Counted from the first letter of the stretch, positions 9,016 through 18,876 are shown. The stretch: 64,000 nt of DNA from Rhodopirellula bahusiensis (GCF_002727185.1 NZ_NIZW01000009.1:1-64000), one strand, 5' to 3'. Notes: generated by a model not told the origin, from the letters alone. A program made the numbers and translations.

Positions 9016-10035
9016 ATGTCGATCATCGAAGTCCGCGATTTGACAAAGAAGTACCGCGTTTACCAAAAACGCGAAGGAATCGGCGGCAGCATTCGCGGAT
9101 TGTTCAAGCGAGAATTCCGAGAAGTCACCGCCGTTCGTGGGATCGATTTACAAGTCGACCAGGGTGAGTTCGTCGCTTTTCTGGGGCCGAATGGTGCTGG
9201 CAAAACGACGACGCTGAAGTTATTGAGCGGCGTCATCCAACCAACGTCGGGCACCGCCAGCGTGATGGGGTACGTTCCCTGGGAACGAAAAGACGGTTAC
9301 CGACGCCGGTTTGCTTTGGTGATGGGGCAAAAGAATCAACTTTGGTGGGATTTGCCCGCCCGCGAATCTTATCGCTTGCATCAGCACATCTACGGGATTC
9401 CCGAAGGCGAGTTCAAAACGCGTTTGGATGAGATCAGCGATCTGCTCGACGTGACTCGTTTACTCGATCAACCCGTTCGAGAATTGTCGCTCGGGGAACG
9501 CATGAAGATGGAACTGATCGCGGCTTTGTTGCACAGTCCCGAAGTGTTGTTCTTGGATGAACCGACGATCGGTTTGGACGTGATCGCACAGCACAACATT
9601 CAGAAGTTCCTGCGGTACTACCAAGAGAAACGCAAGATCACGATCTTGCTCACCAGCCACTACATGAAAGACGTCGCGGCGCTGTGCCGTCGCGTCGTCG
9701 TGATCGCTCAAGGCACGATTCAGTACGACGGATCGCTGTCGGGAATCGTTGACAAATTCAGTGGCTACAAATTGGTCACGTTGCAGTTCGCGGCGTCCGA
9801 GAACCTGACGCGACCTGAACGTCTCGGCGAAGTCGTCGACGAAAATTGGCCGAAGCTGACCTATCGCGTTCCCCGAGCCGACGTTCCCCGATTGCTCGCT
9901 GAAACGCTACGAGACCACGCGATCGAGGACGTGGTTGTCGAAGACCCGCCACTCGAAGACGTGATCGCAGACCTGTTCCGTGAATCCATGGACGATTCCA
10001 CCAACGACGCTACCGAAAGCACCGCGACAGTATGA
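9016..10035 (+). CDS. ABC transporter ATP-binding protein, COG4586-like
   Basis: This is a complete nucleotide-binding domain: Walker A GPNGAGKTTT near residue 57, the family-specific stretch FALVMGQKNQLWWDLPA, signature LSLGERMKME near 157, Walker B VLFLDEPTIGLD near 177 and the H-loop TSHYMKD. The QKNQLWWDLPA block points to the COG4586 group of uncharacterised ABC-2-type exporters. Members normally sit beside two membrane permease genes (COG4587 and COG3694), and neither is here. The ATG at 9016 was chosen because the domain begins at once (MSIIEVRDLTKKY); the upstream GTG at 8932 would add 28 unlikely residues. The stop overlaps the next ATG (ATGA), coupling it to an ABC-F gene. Confidence 0.92.
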   Translation: MSIIEVRDLTKKYRVYQKREGIGGSIRGLFKREFREVTAVRGIDLQVDQGEFVAFLGPNGAGKTTTLKLLSGVIQPTSGTASVMGYVPWERKDGYRRRFALVMGQKNQLWWDLPARESYRLHQHIYGIPEGEFKTRLDEISDLLDVTRLLDQPVRELSLGERMKMELIAALLHSPEVLFLDEPTIGLDVIAQHNIQKFLRYYQEKRKITILLTSHYMKDVAALCRRVVVIAQGTIQYDGSLSGIVDKFSGYKLVTLQFAASENLTRPERLGEVVDENWPKLTYRVPRADVPRLLAETLRDHAIEDVVVEDPPLEDVIADLFRESMDDSTNDATESTATV

Positions 10036-11909
10036 TTTCACTGGATGATTTGACCATCGGTTTTCGCGGTCCGGCTTTGCTGGACGGGGTTTCCGCACGC
10101 ATCGAACGAGGGCAGCGAATTGGTTTGCTCGGCCGGAACGGTGCGGGCAAGACAACCTTGCTGAAGATGTTGTCTGGCGATGTCACGCCGGACAACGGGC
10201 AAGTGATCTTGGATGCGAATGTGCGTTTGGCGCGGCTGACTCAGGACGTTCCTCAAAACGTCAAGGGAACCGTCCAAGACATCATGACGTTGCCAGCGGA
10301 AGAGTTCTCGAAAATGGGAACGACCGCCGGGCTGGGAACCGCTCTTGGGCCGACCGATCACGGCACGTGGGAACCTTGGGAGATCGAACAGAAAATCGAG
10401 GAAACGCTCACGCGAATGAACCTCGATCCGCAGACAGAATTCGAAAGTCTTTCCAGCGGAATGCGACGTCGTGTTTTGTTGGCACGAGCGATCGCCAGCG
10501 AACCAGACATGTTGCTGCTCGACGAGCCAACGAACCACTTGGACATTCAGTCGATTCTATGGCTCGAAGACTTCTTGAGCCGTTGGTCCGGAACGTTGAT
10601 GTTCATCACTCACGACCGGTCGTTCTTGCAATCGCTCGCCAATCGCATCTGGGAAATCGACCGCGGACGCTTGTTCGATTGGACGTGCGATTACCAAACG
10701 TTTCTGAAACGCAAAGCCGCGGCATTGGACGCCGAAGAAAAGCAGAACGCTTTGTTCGACAAACGACTGGCGGAAGAAGAGGTTTGGATTCGGCAAGGCA
10801 TCAAGGCTCGAAGAACCCGCAACGAAGGACGTGTGCGAGCGCTGAAGGCGATGCGAAATGAGGCCAACCAGCGTCGCAGCGTCGAGGGCAAAGCCAAACT
10901 GAATCTGCAAGTCGCTGAGCGCGGCGGTGCTTTGGTCACCAAGCTCGACGATGTCTCGTTCACTTACCCGGGCACGGACCGAGTGATCATTCGCGATCTG
11001 TCGTCGCTGATCATGCGAGGTGACAAGATTGGCATCATCGGTCCCAACGGAGCGGGCAAGTCGACTTTGCTGAAGTTGATCTTGGGCAAACTCGAACCGA
11101 CAACGGGTTCGGTCAAGTTGGGCACCAACCTGAAGATTGCTTACTTCGACCAATTGCGAGACACGTTGGATCCAGAACTCACGGTTCAGGAGAACGTGGG
11201 CGAGGGCAGCGACAAAATCCAGGTTGGCAATGCGACCAAGCACATCATGGGTTACTTGCAAGATTACTTGTTCACTCCCGAGCGTGCACGAACCCAAGTC
11301 AAGTTCCTTTCTGGTGGTGAACGCAATCGAGCGTTATTGGCCAAACTGATGACCCAGCCCGCCAATGTCATCGTGCTGGACGAACCGACGAACGACTTGG
11401 ACGCCGAGACGTTGGAACTGCTCGAAGACCAATTGGTCGGTTTCGATGGCACGCTGCTGATGGTCAGCCACGACCGAACGTTCTTGAACAACGTCGTGAC
11501 CAGCACGTTGGTCTTCGATGATGATTCGGACCCCGGTATCGTGAATGAATACGTCGGTGGCTACGACGAATGGGAAACGGTCGCCAAACGACGACGCGCA
11601 GAAGCAGGTGCGACCAAAACGAGCGAGAAGAAGACCACGTCGAAGCCACCTTCCAGCAACAGTGTCGGCAACGAGACCAGCGTGAAGCCGGTCAAGTTGT
11701 CTTACAACGACCAACGCGAATTGAAATTGTTGCCGGGCAAGATCGAAAAGCTCGAAGCGGAAATCGCTGCAATCCACGAAGAGATGGCCGCACCGGAGTT
11801 CTACCAATCCGGCGGCGATGTGATCGCGACCAAGAGCGATGAACTCAAAGCGAAGGAAGCCGAACTCGCCGATTCTTACGAACGTTGGGAAGCCCTCGAA
11901 GCTCACTGA
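10032..11909 (+). CDS. uup: ABC-F family ATPase, Uup-like
   Basis: Two ATP-binding cassettes lie in one soluble polypeptide: Walker A GRNGAGKTTLLK near residue 35, signature LSSGMRRRVLLA near 140, Walker B LLLDEPTNHLD; then a charged linker (residues about 230-300), second Walker A GPNGAGKSTLLK near 337, signature FLSGGERNRALLAKL and LDEPTNDLD. There is no membrane segment. The C-terminal 90 residues are Lys/Glu-rich with heptad character (LKLLPGKIEKLEAEIAAI), the coiled-coil domain of Uup, which separates it from EttA. ABC-F proteins act on ribosomes; Uup is also linked to DNA structure and transposon excision. It overlaps the upstream ABC gene by four bases, an unusual pairing since ABC-F proteins have no transporter partner. 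Confidence 0.93.
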   Translation: MISLDDLTIGFRGPALLDGVSARIERGQRIGLLGRNGAGKTTLLKMLSGDVTPDNGQVILDANVRLARLTQDVPQNVKGTVQDIMTLPAEEFSKMGTTAGLGTALGPTDHGTWEPWEIEQKIEETLTRMNLDPQTEFESLSSGMRRRVLLARAIASEPDMLLLDEPTNHLDIQSILWLEDFLSRWSGTLMFITHDRSFLQSLANRIWEIDRGRLFDWTCDYQTFLKRKAAALDAEEKQNALFDKRLAEEEVWIRQGIKARRTRNEGRVRALKAMRNEANQRRSVEGKAKLNLQVAERGGALVTKLDDVSFTYPGTDRVIIRDLSSLIMRGDKIGIIGPNGAGKSTLLKLILGKLEPTTGSVKLGTNLKIAYFDQLRDTLDPELTVQENVGEGSDKIQVGNATKHIMGYLQDYLFTPERARTQVKFLSGGERNRALLAKLMTQPANVIVLDEPTNDLDAETLELLEDQLVGFDGTLLMVSHDRTFLNNVVTSTLVFDDDSDPGIVNEYVGGYDEWETVAKRRRAEAGATKTSEKKTTSKPPSSNSVGNETSVKPVKLSYNDQRELKLLPGKIEKLEAEIAAIHEEMAAPEFYQSGGDVIATKSDELKAKEAELADSYERWEALEAH

Positions 11910-12253
11910 GCACAATTGCAGTTCACTTGCTCTGGCCTGTTAAGCCGCAAGGTGAGCGGACCCGGCTGAGGGTGCTCGCCCGATAAGTTTGCTGTCCACT
12001 GCCACCTCTCCCCCGACGGGGGTCGTGCAGTTTTAACTGCTGTATTGCCGGGCATTTTTCATCACCCTCCCTCTGGGAGGGTCGAGCGAAGCGAGGGGAG
12101 GGCTCAGCATTGGATCCAGCGCGTAACCCTCCCCGGCCCGAAGCGGGCCGACCCTCCCAAAGGGAGGGTGAAATAGAACTGCACGACCTCGACGTTCGTC
12201 GGGGGGAGAGGTAGGTGGATGAAAACAGATTTCGAATTGCTTGGTCTGCCTCG
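11910..12253. repeat. Nested inverted-repeat element (module D), core 12002-12218
   Basis: The outer arms CCACCTCTCCCCCGACG (from 12002) and CGTCGGGGGGAGAGGTAGGTGG (to 12218) are inverted. Inside them lie GTCGTGCAGTT and AACTGCACGAC, and inside those CACCCTCCCTCTGGGAGGGT and ACCCTCCCAAAGGGAGGGTG. Two further local hairpins (GTCGAGCGAAGCGAGGGGAG and CGGCCCGAAGCGGGCCG) sit within. The preceding 90 bases carry another palindrome-prone motif, AAGCCGCAAGGTGAGCGGAC. It lies between the ends of two converging genes. No open frame here looks real. A related fragment is at 52131-52270. Confidence 0.85.
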
Positions 12254-13177
12254 CTACATCCTCGGCAAGTAATTCCGAAGGTAGTCGTGGCTTTGTTTGA
12301 GAGCTCGAATTCGGTTCTCGATCGAACCTTCGTAGGACCGGTCTTCGACTTCGACGCAGACCGGTCCGCTGTACCCGGTGTCGGTGAGGATTGAAAAGAA
12401 CTGACCCCAGTCGACTTGTCCAAGGCCCGGTAGCTTCGGAGTGTGCCACTCATTCGGATTGGCAAACACTCCGACTTGATCCAGCATGACTTGGTCAACG
12501 CGAACGTCTTTCGCATGAACATGGACCAATCGATCGGCGAAGGCTCGCATTGGTGTCAGGTAATCCATGTGCATGAACACTGGATGTGAGGGATCGTAGT
12601 TCAGGCCGAAGTGTTCACTTGGGAATGTTTCAAACATTCGTCGCCACACCGCCGGGCTGATCGCCAAGTTCTTTCCGCCAGGCCATTCGTCGTCACCGAA
12701 GAACATGGGGCAATTTTCGATGCCGATCCGAACATCAAACTTTTCTGCCGCTTCGATGATTGGTCCCCACACGTTTTCAAATCGGGGCCAGTTGTCATCG
12801 ATTGTTTTCTTCCAATCTCGACCAATGAACGTGGTCACACGTCCGATCCCCAGTCGCGAAGAGGCCTCGATCAATCGAATCAAATGTTCCGCTGCGACCT
12901 TGGATTCGGACTCATCGGGTGACAACGGGTTGGGGTAATAGCCGAGCGAACTGATCGCGACGTCGTATCGTTGACAGAGCGACTGAATCTCGTCGATGCG
13001 TTCGTCGGAAAGATCGGTGACGTCAATGTGCGTCGTTCCCGCATACCGCCGCTCCGCTTTTCCCGGCGGCCAACACATGACTTCCACGCACTCGTAGCCA
13101 CACTGGCTCGCGACCGCGAAGACTTCCTCCAAGTTGTATTCCGGCAAGATGGCACTGACAAAACCAAGTTGCATCAT
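12254..13177 (-). CDS. Sugar phosphate isomerase/epimerase (xylose isomerase-like TIM barrel)
   Basis: The roughly 307-residue product starts [20 protein letters not shown] and shows the AP-endonuclease-2 superfamily pattern of COG1082: [13 protein letters not shown] early, LGYYPNPL, then [39 protein letters not shown] and [13 protein letters not shown]. The Glu, His and Asp residues in these blocks are the expected metal ligands. The specific sugar cannot be read from sequence. Longer in-frame extensions reach 13576 but would overlap the divergent flavoprotein gene and are arginine-rich non-protein-like sequence, so the MM start is preferred. The TAG stop is at 12254-12256. Confidence 0.9.
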   Translation of the reverse strand: MMQLGFVSAILPEYNLEEVFAVASQCGYECVEVMCWPPGKAERRYAGTTHIDVTDLSDERIDEIQSLCQRYDVAISSLGYYPNPLSPDESESKVAAEHLIRLIEASSRLGIGRVTTFIGRDWKKTIDDNWPRFENVWGPIIEAAEKFDVRIGIENCPMFFGDDEWPGGKNLAISPAVWRRMFETFPSEHFGLNYDPSHPVFMHMDYLTPMRAFADRLVHVHAKDVRVDQVMLDQVGVFANPNEWHTPKLPGLGQVDWGQFFSILTDTGYSGPVCVEVEDRSYEGSIENRIRALKQSHDYLRNYLPRM

Positions 13178-13389
13178 GAGAAACGCTCGCGAAGGAGGCT
13201 GACGGTTGAAACAAACGGGGATCCGAAAAGACATTCGAACCAGCCCGAATTTTGCTAGAATATAACGAGTTTGATCGCCACCGGATCTTTCGCTTCCCGC
13301 GATATTGCCGCCCGACGAAAATGACTTGTTCAAGCTCGCTAGTGCGATGCATGTGATTCCAACCCAATCGTTCCACCACCCGCTGATTC

Positions 13390-14520
13390 GTGAAACCGAC
13401 TGAACCCAACGCCGCGGCACCGCATGAACCCAATCGCGTTTGCGACGTGGTGGTGGTCGGTGGCGGCCCGATTGGAATCGAAACCGCGATCGAAATGCGG
13501 CGAAATGGAATTGATGCGATCGTGGTTGAGGCTGGTCCGCTCGGTCACACGATCTCTTGGTGGGCACCTCAAACACGTTGGTTCAGCAGCAACGACCGGA
13601 TCTCGATCGCCGGCGTTCCTCTCAACACGGTTGATCAAGCCAAAGCGAGCCGGGAAGAGTACCTGACCTACCTGCGCTGCGTCGTTGACCAATTCAAAGT
13701 TCCGGTGGAGACGTTTTCAAGAGTCGAAAAGATCGAACCTCGTCCGGACGAGCCTCGCCGTTGGCAGGTTCGAGTCCAATCAAAGTGGATCGAAGCGTCG
13801 GCGGTTGTGCTGGCCATTGGCGGAACGGATCACCCCAACCGGTTGAACATTCCCGGCGAAGACCTACCGCACGTCGATGGTTATCTCCGCGAGGCTCACC
13901 ACTACCACGGGCGTCGCGTGTTGATTGTCGGTGGTCGCAACAGTGCAGTGGAAGCGGCGATTCGGTTGCATCGCGTCGGCGCCAATGTCACGCTCAGCTA
14001 CCACCGGGAAGAACTGCCCACGACGAGCATCAAGTACTGGCTGCGACCCGAGATCGATGGCCTGATCCGCAGCAAGGCGATCGAAGCGTTGTTCGAAAGC
14101 CGCGTGACCGCGATCACACCTGAACGAGTTGACTTGGAGCAAACGCTGCCCGATGGGCGGCATCACACTTTGCACATGCATTTCGATGATGTGCTGACCT
14201 TGATCGGGTACGACCAAGACAAGACGTTGTTCAAACAACTTGGGATTGCGATGGAAGATCCCGGCGGCAAACCAGTCCACGACGACGCGACGATGGAAAC
14301 GGCATTGCCCGGGATTTATGTCGCTGGAACCGCAGTCGGAGGCACCCAAAGCAGCAAGTATCAAGTGTTCTTGGAAAATTGCCACGACCACGCGACGAAG
14401 ATCACCAAGCACCTTTTGGAAAACGGCATTGGCCGATCTGAACCCAGCGATGAAGCTCAGACGGATTCGTCGTCCGACACGGCTCTCAATCGCCAAATTG
14501 AGATGAATCCCGAGAGCTGA
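13390..14520 (+). CDS. YpdA-like FAD/NAD(P)-dependent disulfide reductase
   Basis: A Rossmann FAD motif, [16 protein letters not shown], starts near residue 19, and a second dinucleotide-binding motif, [16 protein letters not shown], lies near residue 177. The intervening block [19 protein letters not shown] and GIPLNT-like VPLNT resembles the YpdA family (Bdr), which reduces bacillithiol disulfide in Firmicutes. No CxxC redox pair is present, as expected for YpdA rather than thioredoxin reductase. It starts at a GTG with no obvious Shine-Dalgarno site. The 212-base gap to the divergent isomerase gene should hold both promoters. No bacillithiol synthesis gene is nearby, so the natural disulfide substrate is open. 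Confidence 0.82.
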   Translation: MKPTEPNAAAPHEPNRVCDVVVVGGGPIGIETAIEMRRNGIDAIVVEAGPLGHTISWWAPQTRWFSSNDRISIAGVPLNTVDQAKASREEYLTYLRCVVDQFKVPVETFSRVEKIEPRPDEPRRWQVRVQSKWIEASAVVLAIGGTDHPNRLNIPGEDLPHVDGYLREAHHYHGRRVLIVGGRNSAVEAAIRLHRVGANVTLSYHREELPTTSIKYWLRPEIDGLIRSKAIEALFESRVTAITPERVDLEQTLPDGRHHTLHMHFDDVLTLIGYDQDKTLFKQLGIAMEDPGGKPVHDDATMETALPGIYVAGTAVGGTQSSKYQVFLENCHDHATKITKHLLENGIGRSEPSDEAQTDSSSDTALNRQIEMNPES

Positions 14521-14577
14521 TCCTTCGACGGACAAGCTCTCTTTCGAAAACCGTTTTCAATCAACTAGCGACGTGAG

Positions 14578-16191
14578 TCACTCGCCCGCGACGGCTGCTG
14601 CGAGTTGTTCGTAGGTGCGTTGATTGTTGACACGAGCCCCACGATTGTCGCAAGCGATCTGGTACAGATGCTGGCCGATCGGCGTGGGGTACTTGCCCGT
14701 CACGCAGGCCTGACACAAATGCTCTTCCGGCAAATTGATGGCTCGTGCGATCGCTGATACAGGCAAGTACTGCAGCGAATCCGCACCGAGATCGTCAGCC
14801 ATTCGTTGCTGTGATTCTTCGTCCAACTCGCCGGTCAACGAGAAGTACTTGGGCGCGATCAGCTGATCAATCGTACTCATGTCGATTCCGTAGAAACACG
14901 GAGCAACAATCGGTGGACAAGCCACACGAACGTGGATCTCCTTCGCACCGCCAACGTCACGGATTCGATCCAAGAGAGCGTTCATCGTTGTGCTTCGAAC
15001 GATCGAATCCTCCACCAGGATGACTCGTTTGCCCTGCAAGACCTCACGAAGCGGTGTGTATTTCGCGGCCGCTTTGGCTTTGCGAGCACGTCCGCCTTCG
15101 ATAAAAGTTCGTCCTGCGTATCGGTTGCGGATCAAACCTTCACGGCAAGGAATCGACAACTCGTAGGCCATCGAGTCCGCAGCTGCTTTGCTGGTGTCCG
15201 GAACGGGAACGATGATCGTGTCAGGATCATCCAAAGGAACTCGACCAAACTCACGTTCCGCATCGGCCAGTTCACGTCCCAGATTGGTTCGCGAAAGGTA
15301 GACACTTCGGTCGTCCAACGTGCTGGCGACATTTGCGAAGTAGATCCACTCAAAGAAGCAGTGCTTGGGCGTTTCGGGTTCCGCGAATCGTTCCATTCGG
15401 AATCCTTCGTCTGGATCGATCAGAATCGCGTGACCAGGCGGCAAAGATCGAATCTGATCCGGCTCGAAACCAAGGTTCAAAAGCGCGACGCTTTCACTGG
15501 CACAGGCAAACAGCGGGCCTTCGTGGATGTAGCACATCGGCTTGATGCCCAACGGATCGCGAGCGACCAACATCTCGCCTTCCGCGGTCAACAGTGCCAT
15601 CGAGTAGGCACCATCGAAACCGGCCGTGACTTGTTTCAAGACATCAATCCAGTCGACTCGTTCTTGCGACTGCGACAGCAATCGAGCGATCTCGTGAAGA
15701 ATGATCTCTGTGTCGGTATCGAGTGCCAGATGGTGGTCGCCATCGGCGAGCAACCGTTGCTTCAGAAGCGTGTAGTTCGCCAATTGCCCGTTGAAGCAGA
15801 AGCTGAACCATTTGCGTTTGTGGATGTGCCGACGCTCGAACGGTTGAGCGTAATTCCGGTCGTCTGCTCCGCAGGTCGCGTAGCGAACGTGACCGATCGC
15901 GGCGCGTCCCGCCAGCGATTTCATCAGTGATTCCGCTTTCGCCCGATGGTTTAGGCGGAAGACTTCGGTCACCGTTCCAACGTCGCGACGCGTTTTCAGT
16001 AGCGCGGGACGATCAGGGTCGAAGGTGGACATCCCAGCGGCGAGTTGCCCGCGATTTTGGATGTCGAGCAACATGCGGGGCAACAGACGCGAAATTTGTC
16101 GCGGTCCATCGTCCGTGCACACGGGGCTGCGCCCGCGACCAGAGAGGTGGTAGATCGCGGCAACGCCGCATTCGTGATTCAATTCAGCCAT
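14578..16191 (-). CDS. purF: Amidophosphoribosyltransferase, Fe-S type
   Basis: This is the first enzyme of purine synthesis, transferring glutamine nitrogen to PRPP. The N-terminal class II glutaminase begins MAELNHECGVAAIYH, so the nucleophile Cys8 would be exposed by removal of a short propeptide, as in Bacillus PurF. The C-terminal phosphoribosyltransferase domain carries the PRPP loop VILVEDSIVRSTTM near residue 392. Cysteines in HCFFEWIYFA, CPPIVAPCFYGID and LCQACVTGKYPT match the positions of [4Fe-4S] ligands in the Bacillus type. At 537 residues it is slightly longer than Bacillus PurF. It appears monocistronic; the next gene upstream (16327-17811) is on the same strand but unrelated. 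Confidence 0.92.
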   Translation of the reverse strand: MAELNHECGVAAIYHLSGRGRSPVCTDDGPRQISRLLPRMLLDIQNRGQLAAGMSTFDPDRPALLKTRRDVGTVTEVFRLNHRAKAESLMKSLAGRAAIGHVRYATCGADDRNYAQPFERRHIHKRKWFSFCFNGQLANYTLLKQRLLADGDHHLALDTDTEIILHEIARLLSQSQERVDWIDVLKQVTAGFDGAYSMALLTAEGEMLVARDPLGIKPMCYIHEGPLFACASESVALLNLGFEPDQIRSLPPGHAILIDPDEGFRMERFAEPETPKHCFFEWIYFANVASTLDDRSVYLSRTNLGRELADAEREFGRVPLDDPDTIIVPVPDTSKAAADSMAYELSIPCREGLIRNRYAGRTFIEGGRARKAKAAAKYTPLREVLQGKRVILVEDSIVRSTTMNALLDRIRDVGGAKEIHVRVACPPIVAPCFYGIDMSTIDQLIAPKYFSLTGELDEESQQRMADDLGADSLQYLPVSAIARAINLPEEHLCQACVTGKYPTPIGQHLYQIACDNRGARVNNQRTYEQLAAAVAGE

Positions 16192-16326
16192 GAAATCTGC
16201 AATGAGGTGATCGCTGGGGCGAGGAAGCTACAGTCTACCGATGACAGGCGAGAACGCAATTCGCTGAACTGCCTGGATTGCCAAACCCGCCACCAATCGG
16301 GCGGGGAAAACGACGGTTTCGAAGGG

Positions 16327-17811
16327 TCAAATGGATCGTCTCGATCGAATCCCCAGAACGATCAACACCACCAGCAAAGTCGCCAGCAAGAGGGCTGGCC
16401 AGGCGATCGAAATTCGCGAAAGCACGACCAGGGGCATCGCAACGGTGATCATCCCACCGCCAACGAAGGGTGCCGACAGAGGCGCCGCCAACGCGTAATC
16501 CTCCGCCGCACCGGTTTTCAGTTCTGGGTCAACGACACGCAGCAAAACGAATCCGGTCGCGGTCGTGCCGGTGGACATTCCGAAATTGATCAGCCCCAGC
16601 GGGAACCATTTGTCAGCCGGCAAAATCTTTCGAGACAAAAACAACAAACAGAATGTCGACCAGATCGATCCGGCCACAAAGAGAATGGCCAAAGGCACCC
16701 ACAAAGACGCCACCGCGGCCAAATTCAGTGTCGCGACGGCGGCGACGACCAATAGATCCATCGAAGCACCCGAAATCCGATGGATCGTTGTTTCGTCAAT
16801 CAAACGGACTTGCCCGATCGCTCGCAACGCCATTCGCACGATCGCTCCGCCGAACAACGTGTATATAAACAACGGGAATGATCCAACGATGCTGGCCAGC
16901 GTCAAACGCGAACGCAATTGAGACTCGCCAGCGTCCGCAACTTCGCTGGTCTCGGCTGCATCCACCTCAGCAGACGCAACGCTCGCATCGGCCCCGATCG
17001 CTTCCGCGACCCAGCCAACGCCGGACTGCATCGCGACACCGATGCCCATGGCGAGAGCCAGCCAAATGATTTGCAACAACAGCGGATCAATCACACTTCC
17101 GTCGATGCGTGCTCGGCCGATCGAAGCTGGTTCGGATTGCGTTTCCGCCCGTGGCTCGTTGGATTCGTTTTCGATTCGAGGTGTGTCAGCGTTCGAATCC
17201 TCGGTGGAACTTTCAACTTGGATCCATCCCAACCGAACGGCCAATTGGATCCAAACGATGCCCGAAACCAATCCGTAGACCAAGCCACCGGTCGCCATCA
17301 TGACGCCCAAATCCAATCCTTCATCCCAACCGATCGAAGCGTGCTTGAATACGTCGCCCATTGCCGCGGCGGTGCCATGTCCGCCAGCGAAGCCGGTTTC
17401 GATCAACATTCCGGCCGAAGATGGCAAATCGAATTGTGGCCCGACCCACAACCAAGTCACCCAGAGTCCCACCACGGTCTGGCCGAGCACGATGATCCAA
17501 ACCATCAGGCCTTGCTGCATAACGTCACGAACTAAATGACGGTTCGATGACGACGGGTCCTGATCGCTTTTGCCCAACAACATCGCCGCGAAAACGACAG
17601 CGATGAGAATCGATGGCCACGGACCGAGGGCCGCCACGATAGGCTCCAGCGTTTCGCGTTCATTCCAGCGGAACCACTGGACGAACGCCAACCCCAAGAA
17701 ACCCGCGATCAACGACGCGGGGATCAATCCCAACCGGAACCATGCGACTTGTTGACGCAACCAAACGCCAATCAGCAGAAGAGCGCAAACAAAAACGATG
17801 GCGTGAAGCAT
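16327..17811 (-). CDS. GltS-like sodium:glutamate symporter family protein
   Basis: The 494-residue membrane protein has about ten to twelve hydrophobic helices and the GltS motif FAGGHGTAAAMG near residue 142, repeated in inverted-topology form as GLINFGMSTGTTATGFVLLR near the C-terminus. That fits the ESS (GltS) family of sodium-coupled glutamate carriers. Two cytoplasmic or periplasmic loops are unusually acidic and Ser/Glu-rich (residues about 215-255, with SSTEDSNADTP, and about 275-300, with AEVDAAETSEVADAGE). The actual substrate is not certain because distant members of this family carry other anions. Confidence 0.88.
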   Translation of the reverse strand: MLHAIVFVCALLLIGVWLRQQVAWFRLGLIPASLIAGFLGLAFVQWFRWNERETLEPIVAALGPWPSILIAVVFAAMLLGKSDQDPSSSNRHLVRDVMQQGLMVWIIVLGQTVVGLWVTWLWVGPQFDLPSSAGMLIETGFAGGHGTAAAMGDVFKHASIGWDEGLDLGVMMATGGLVYGLVSGIVWIQLAVRLGWIQVESSTEDSNADTPRIENESNEPRAETQSEPASIGRARIDGSVIDPLLLQIIWLALAMGIGVAMQSGVGWVAEAIGADASVASAEVDAAETSEVADAGESQLRSRLTLASIVGSFPLFIYTLFGGAIVRMALRAIGQVRLIDETTIHRISGASMDLLVVAAVATLNLAAVASLWVPLAILFVAGSIWSTFCLLFLSRKILPADKWFPLGLINFGMSTGTTATGFVLLRVVDPELKTGAAEDYALAAPLSAPFVGGGMITVAMPLVVLSRISIAWPALLLATLLVVLIVLGIRSRRSI

Positions 17812-17892
17812 GGTCCTCGATCCGGTAGTTTCGGGCTCGGTTGATACCGACGCCGCGAGCGTTTGTTTAGCACCGCTGGTCCTCGATCTTGG

Positions 17893-17970
17893 CTCGCACC
17901 GAAGGCGTCGCCACAGTGTCGCGGGTCACCGAGAGCACGCAAGGTGACGCGAACCGTTTCGGGGTGCGAG
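17893..17970. repeat. Imperfect inverted repeat between divergent genes
   Basis: The outer arms CTCGCACCGAA and TTCGGGGTGCGAG enclose a second, smaller pairing (GGGTCACCGAGAGC against GCAAGGTGACGCG). The CGCAAGGTGA core resembles the motif at 11947-11957 beside module D, so this is probably another relic of the dispersed palindromic repeats. It lies in the 261-base gap between the GltS-like and metallo-hydrolase genes, where it may overlap their promoters. Confidence 0.55.
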
Positions 17971-18072
17971 ATGGGCAGTGACAAAGTCCGGCATTCGTCC
18001 TACAACATTCAGTCCGGAGTCCGCCTCGGCGACCGCTTTTCTCCGTCCGCCTCCGTCTTTTCGCAACCCACC

Positions 18073-18876
18073 ATGCTCGCAAGAAAACCCCTGTTTCCCG
18101 GCGTCATCGAGTTGAACTTCCAAGCCGGCGAAGTGCTCGGGTGCAACGTCTACTTGGTCCACGATTCCGATGAGTGGATCCTGATCGACATTGGCTACGA
18201 AGAGACCGTCGATGACTTCATCGAAATCATTCGCGGATTGGACTTTCCGCTGTCTCGCTGCAAGACGTTGGTCGCAACGCACGCGGACGTCGACCACATT
18301 CAGGGACTGGCCAAAGCCAAGCAGATTCTGAAGACCACGATCTCGGCGCATCCCAACGCAGTGGAGCCGCTGACGACCGGCGACACGCTGAAGACGTTGG
18401 CGGTCATTGAGGCTCAAGATTTGAGGATGGCGATGCCTCCCGTCGAGATTGAAAACCAGATCAACGACGGTGACATCATCACCGTCGGCAAGAAAGAAAT
18501 CGAAGTCTGGCACACGCCCGGGCACACCGACAGCCAACTGGCGTTCCGCATCGGCGATGTGCTTCTGTCCGGTGACAACCTCTACCGAGACGGTTGCATC
18601 GGCGCGATCGACGCTCACCACGGAAGCGATATCCGATCGTTCATCAAATCACTCACGCGAATTCGCGACAGCGATGTGAAGTGGTTGGCACCCAGCCACG
18701 GCCCAGTGTTCGCGAAAGACAACGCGATGCTGGACAAAGTCATCGAGCGGGTCAGTGGCTACCTGCACATGGCCGATTTCGGAACGCTCGCGGAAGATTG
18801 GCCCTTAATGAACGAGTGGGATGAAGAAGTCGAGCAAGGCATCTTGCCCGAGGGACTTCAAGCTCCGACGGAATGA
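18073..18876 (+). CDS. Metallo-beta-lactamase-fold hydrolase
   Basis: The 267-residue protein has the full metal-ligand set of the glyoxalase II-like group: THADVDHIQG (HxxxDH-type motif; the first ligand pair is His/Asp rather than HxH), HTPGHTDSQ, LSGDNLYRDG and APSHGPVF. The start MLARKPLFPGVIELN at 18073 was preferred because upstream residues in this frame come from the repeat-containing intergenic region. Its stop overlaps the ATG of the GMC oxidoreductase gene (ATGA), so the two are co-translated and may act in one pathway. The substrate is unknown. Confidence 0.88.
   Translation: MLARKPLFPGVIELNFQAGEVLGCNVYLVHDSDEWILIDIGYEETVDDFIEIIRGLDFPLSRCKTLVATHADVDHIQGLAKAKQILKTTISAHPNAVEPLTTGDTLKTLAVIEAQDLRMAMPPVEIENQINDGDIITVGKKEIEVWHTPGHTDSQLAFRIGDVLLSGDNLYRDGCIGAIDAHHGSDIRSFIKSLTRIRDSDVKWLAPSHGPVFAKDNAMLDKVIERVSGYLHMADFGTLAEDWPLMNEWDEEVEQGILPEGLQAPTE

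Noticed and set aside
13178-13576. N-terminal extension of the isomerase-like gene
   Set aside because: The extra 133 residues are Arg-rich and unlike any family member, and would overlap the divergent flavoprotein gene.
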